From Leucaena leucocephala (taxonomy: Eukaryota > Streptophyta > Magnoliopsida > Fabales > Fabaceae), in assembly GCA_037074615.1 (NCBI GenBank), contig CM073542.1, positions 20,593,568 through 20,657,567 on the forward strand: DNA of 64,000 nucleotides, in the 5' to 3' direction. Made by a program: the position numbers and the translations under genes. Positions 62,523 through 64,000 of the stretch are shown piece after piece; position 1 is the first letter of the stretch, and the number at the start of each line of letters is the position of its first letter. The notes under the pieces were generated by a model. The model was not told the DNA's origin. It was given only the letters and a program-made list of their open reading frames with translations, and made no database searches.

Positions 62523-64000
62523 GAAATATTTAAAAAAAATAACTTATATTTTATTATAAATAAATAATTAAATTATTTTTAATTTTTATAAATTAGTTGG
62601 GTAGCTTATACATTTTCTTCAGACAAGTCAAAAAGCTGTCATTGAAGAACAAAAAGTCAAAAACCTATCACTTTCATCACCGACTTCCGTTGAAAGATGC
62701 CGTCAAAATTACTTCTCTCTGTTTTTTTTAGCGATTTAAGACCAAGAGGGAATACTTAACTTTTTAATTATGTTTATTAAAAAATAAACTTACACTACAC
62801 AAACTGAAGAAAATCAAAAGAAAGGTCTAACTCCCAAATGAGAGAAAGGTGCTCTACTTATTCCTTAAACAAGCGGTTAAGAATTGAATTATTGATATTT
62901 GTATATGAAACAAATTTAATTAAGAGGGATCTATCTTTCATCCTTCATATGCTTATTTGGTTTCACTGCAAATAAGTATTTTTGTGCTTTACGATTTGTA
63001 TAATGTAAAATCATTTAAAACCTATTTTGAGATGAGTTTGTTGTTGACGAATATTTCATTTGTTCATATATTATTTTTTCTTAAGACAATATCACTGTTG
63101 TTGGATGGAATTAAATATTTTTATTATCTATTAGTTAAAATTAAAAGATTTAAAATAGATAATAAGAATATTTAAAAATGAAGCATATATAGGTAAGGAA
63201 AACACAGAAAACCAAAATAAAATAAAAAAATTATAATTTTTATTCTTCACATCCCATATTACGTTCCATATCGTTAGATAAGAATACCTCATTGATTATT
63301 GTCCCATATGGAATTATCAACAGTTACGTAATCTTATTTTGCTTGCTCTTATTATTAATAATTTATACTCATATTTGTACATAAGGTTCAAAATTTAAAG
63401 GATTGGGATTTATTTATTTTAATAAGAGTATCCCTTTTGAACTTGAGATTAATTCCTTATAAAGTTTTATGTATAAAGATTTTTCATCTTTTCTAATAAA
63501 TATATTTTTTATTTAAATTTATATTCTTCTCTTTATAAAAGTAATATTAATTATCATTTATCACCCACGCCAATACATAGCTTGATGGTTATTTGAGATT
63601 TATTTTAAACTATATATTTTATATTATTTATTCAATTTGTGTTATATTAATACTTTAAATCATAATACTTCGATGTAGCTTAAAAAATTGCAATACTTGC
63701 AATATATTGTAGGTTAAAAAAATAAGACATCATAAGACTAGTGAAAAATTATATTCATGTCCTCACATAAAGATAGCCCTTATATTTTTGCACTTATATA
63801 TGTGTCTCCAGATATATAATCTAGCCTTTTGCACTTAGGTCAAGTTTGATATATAGTATTTAGGGTTTGAGACTAAGACAGACAAAAAAGAGCAAAATTA
63901 GACCATTTGATATGTAGTATTGGAGAAATCTTGAGATTAAAAAATATCATATAGATGAGATTAGACAATACTATCTCCCTTCGTATTATATTTTTAGTCA

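Larger units (their letters stand above)
59863..64000. other. Gene-free AT-rich tail of the window
   Basis: No exon or family motif found on either strand. Contains two MITE-like family M copies, a T-run at about 61592-61613, and short frames (61350-61544, 62957-63175) rich in Phe, Leu, Ile and Tyr as expected by chance in such DNA. Confidence 0.45.

Noticed and set aside
1..64000. A gene cluster forming a new multi-gene system
   Set aside because: The genes belong to unrelated, widely spaced single-gene families on both strands. Nothing suggests a joint pathway or a biosynthetic cluster.

Overview
This is nuclear DNA from a eudicot plant. It is very AT-rich, its genes are split by short GT-AG introns and lie far apart, and the spaces between them are filled with LTR, LINE, SINE, foldback and MITE-like repeats plus AT microsatellites. 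The proteins belong to plant families: ABCG15-type transporter, NADK1, Pht1, SIAMESE-RELATED, RETICULATA-RELATED, DUF604 glycosyltransferase and FBA-type F-box. I cannot name the species.

Layout. 1-4.9 kb (+): 3' part of an ABCG half-transporter of the ABCG11/12/15 clade. 5.9-11.6 kb (+): complete NAD kinase 1 gene with eleven coding exons. 13.1-14.8 kb (+): Pht1 phosphate transporter pseudogene with about seven frameshifts and nonsense codons. 16.7-20.2 kb (+): three-exon DUF604 (GT31-like) glycosyltransferase preceded by two uORFs. 20.7-21.2 kb: G-run-rich MITE. 21.5-22.7 kb (-): F-box gene split by one frameshift. 23.5-31 kb: repeats. 31.1-31.5 kb (+): single-exon SIAMESE-RELATED CDK inhibitor. 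33.6-38.1 kb (-): eight-exon RETICULATA-RELATED chloroplast membrane protein, fully reconstructed at 384 aa. 41.7-47.5 kb (-): three-exon conserved plant gene of unknown function (250 aa) whose first coding intron carries an antisense Ty1/copia element with LTRs, a matching 5-bp target duplication and a tRNA-Met primer site. 50.3-52.5 kb (-): 5'-truncated RTE-type LINE. 53.5-58.8 kb: nested foldback and long-TIR elements. 59.0-59.9 kb: 424-bp tandem duplication. 60-64 kb: AT-rich, no gene seen.

The genes form no pathway cluster. The one arrangement that looks meaningful is the ABCG15-NADK1 neighbourhood, which I recall also exists in Arabidopsis (AT3G21090 / AT3G21070), so it is probably old conserved synteny. 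Several elements recur inside the window: three RTE 3' ends, at least four copies of one MITE-like family with variable interiors, and a second dispersed repeat that was itself the copia target. I found no new defence, toxin or metabolic system. The most useful leads are the intronic retrotransposon with a duplicated first exon, the layered inverted repeats at 53-59 kb, the uORF pair, and the cargo-variable MITE-like family. Exon limits were set by hand from splice consensus, reading phase and family similarity; repeat limits are approximate.
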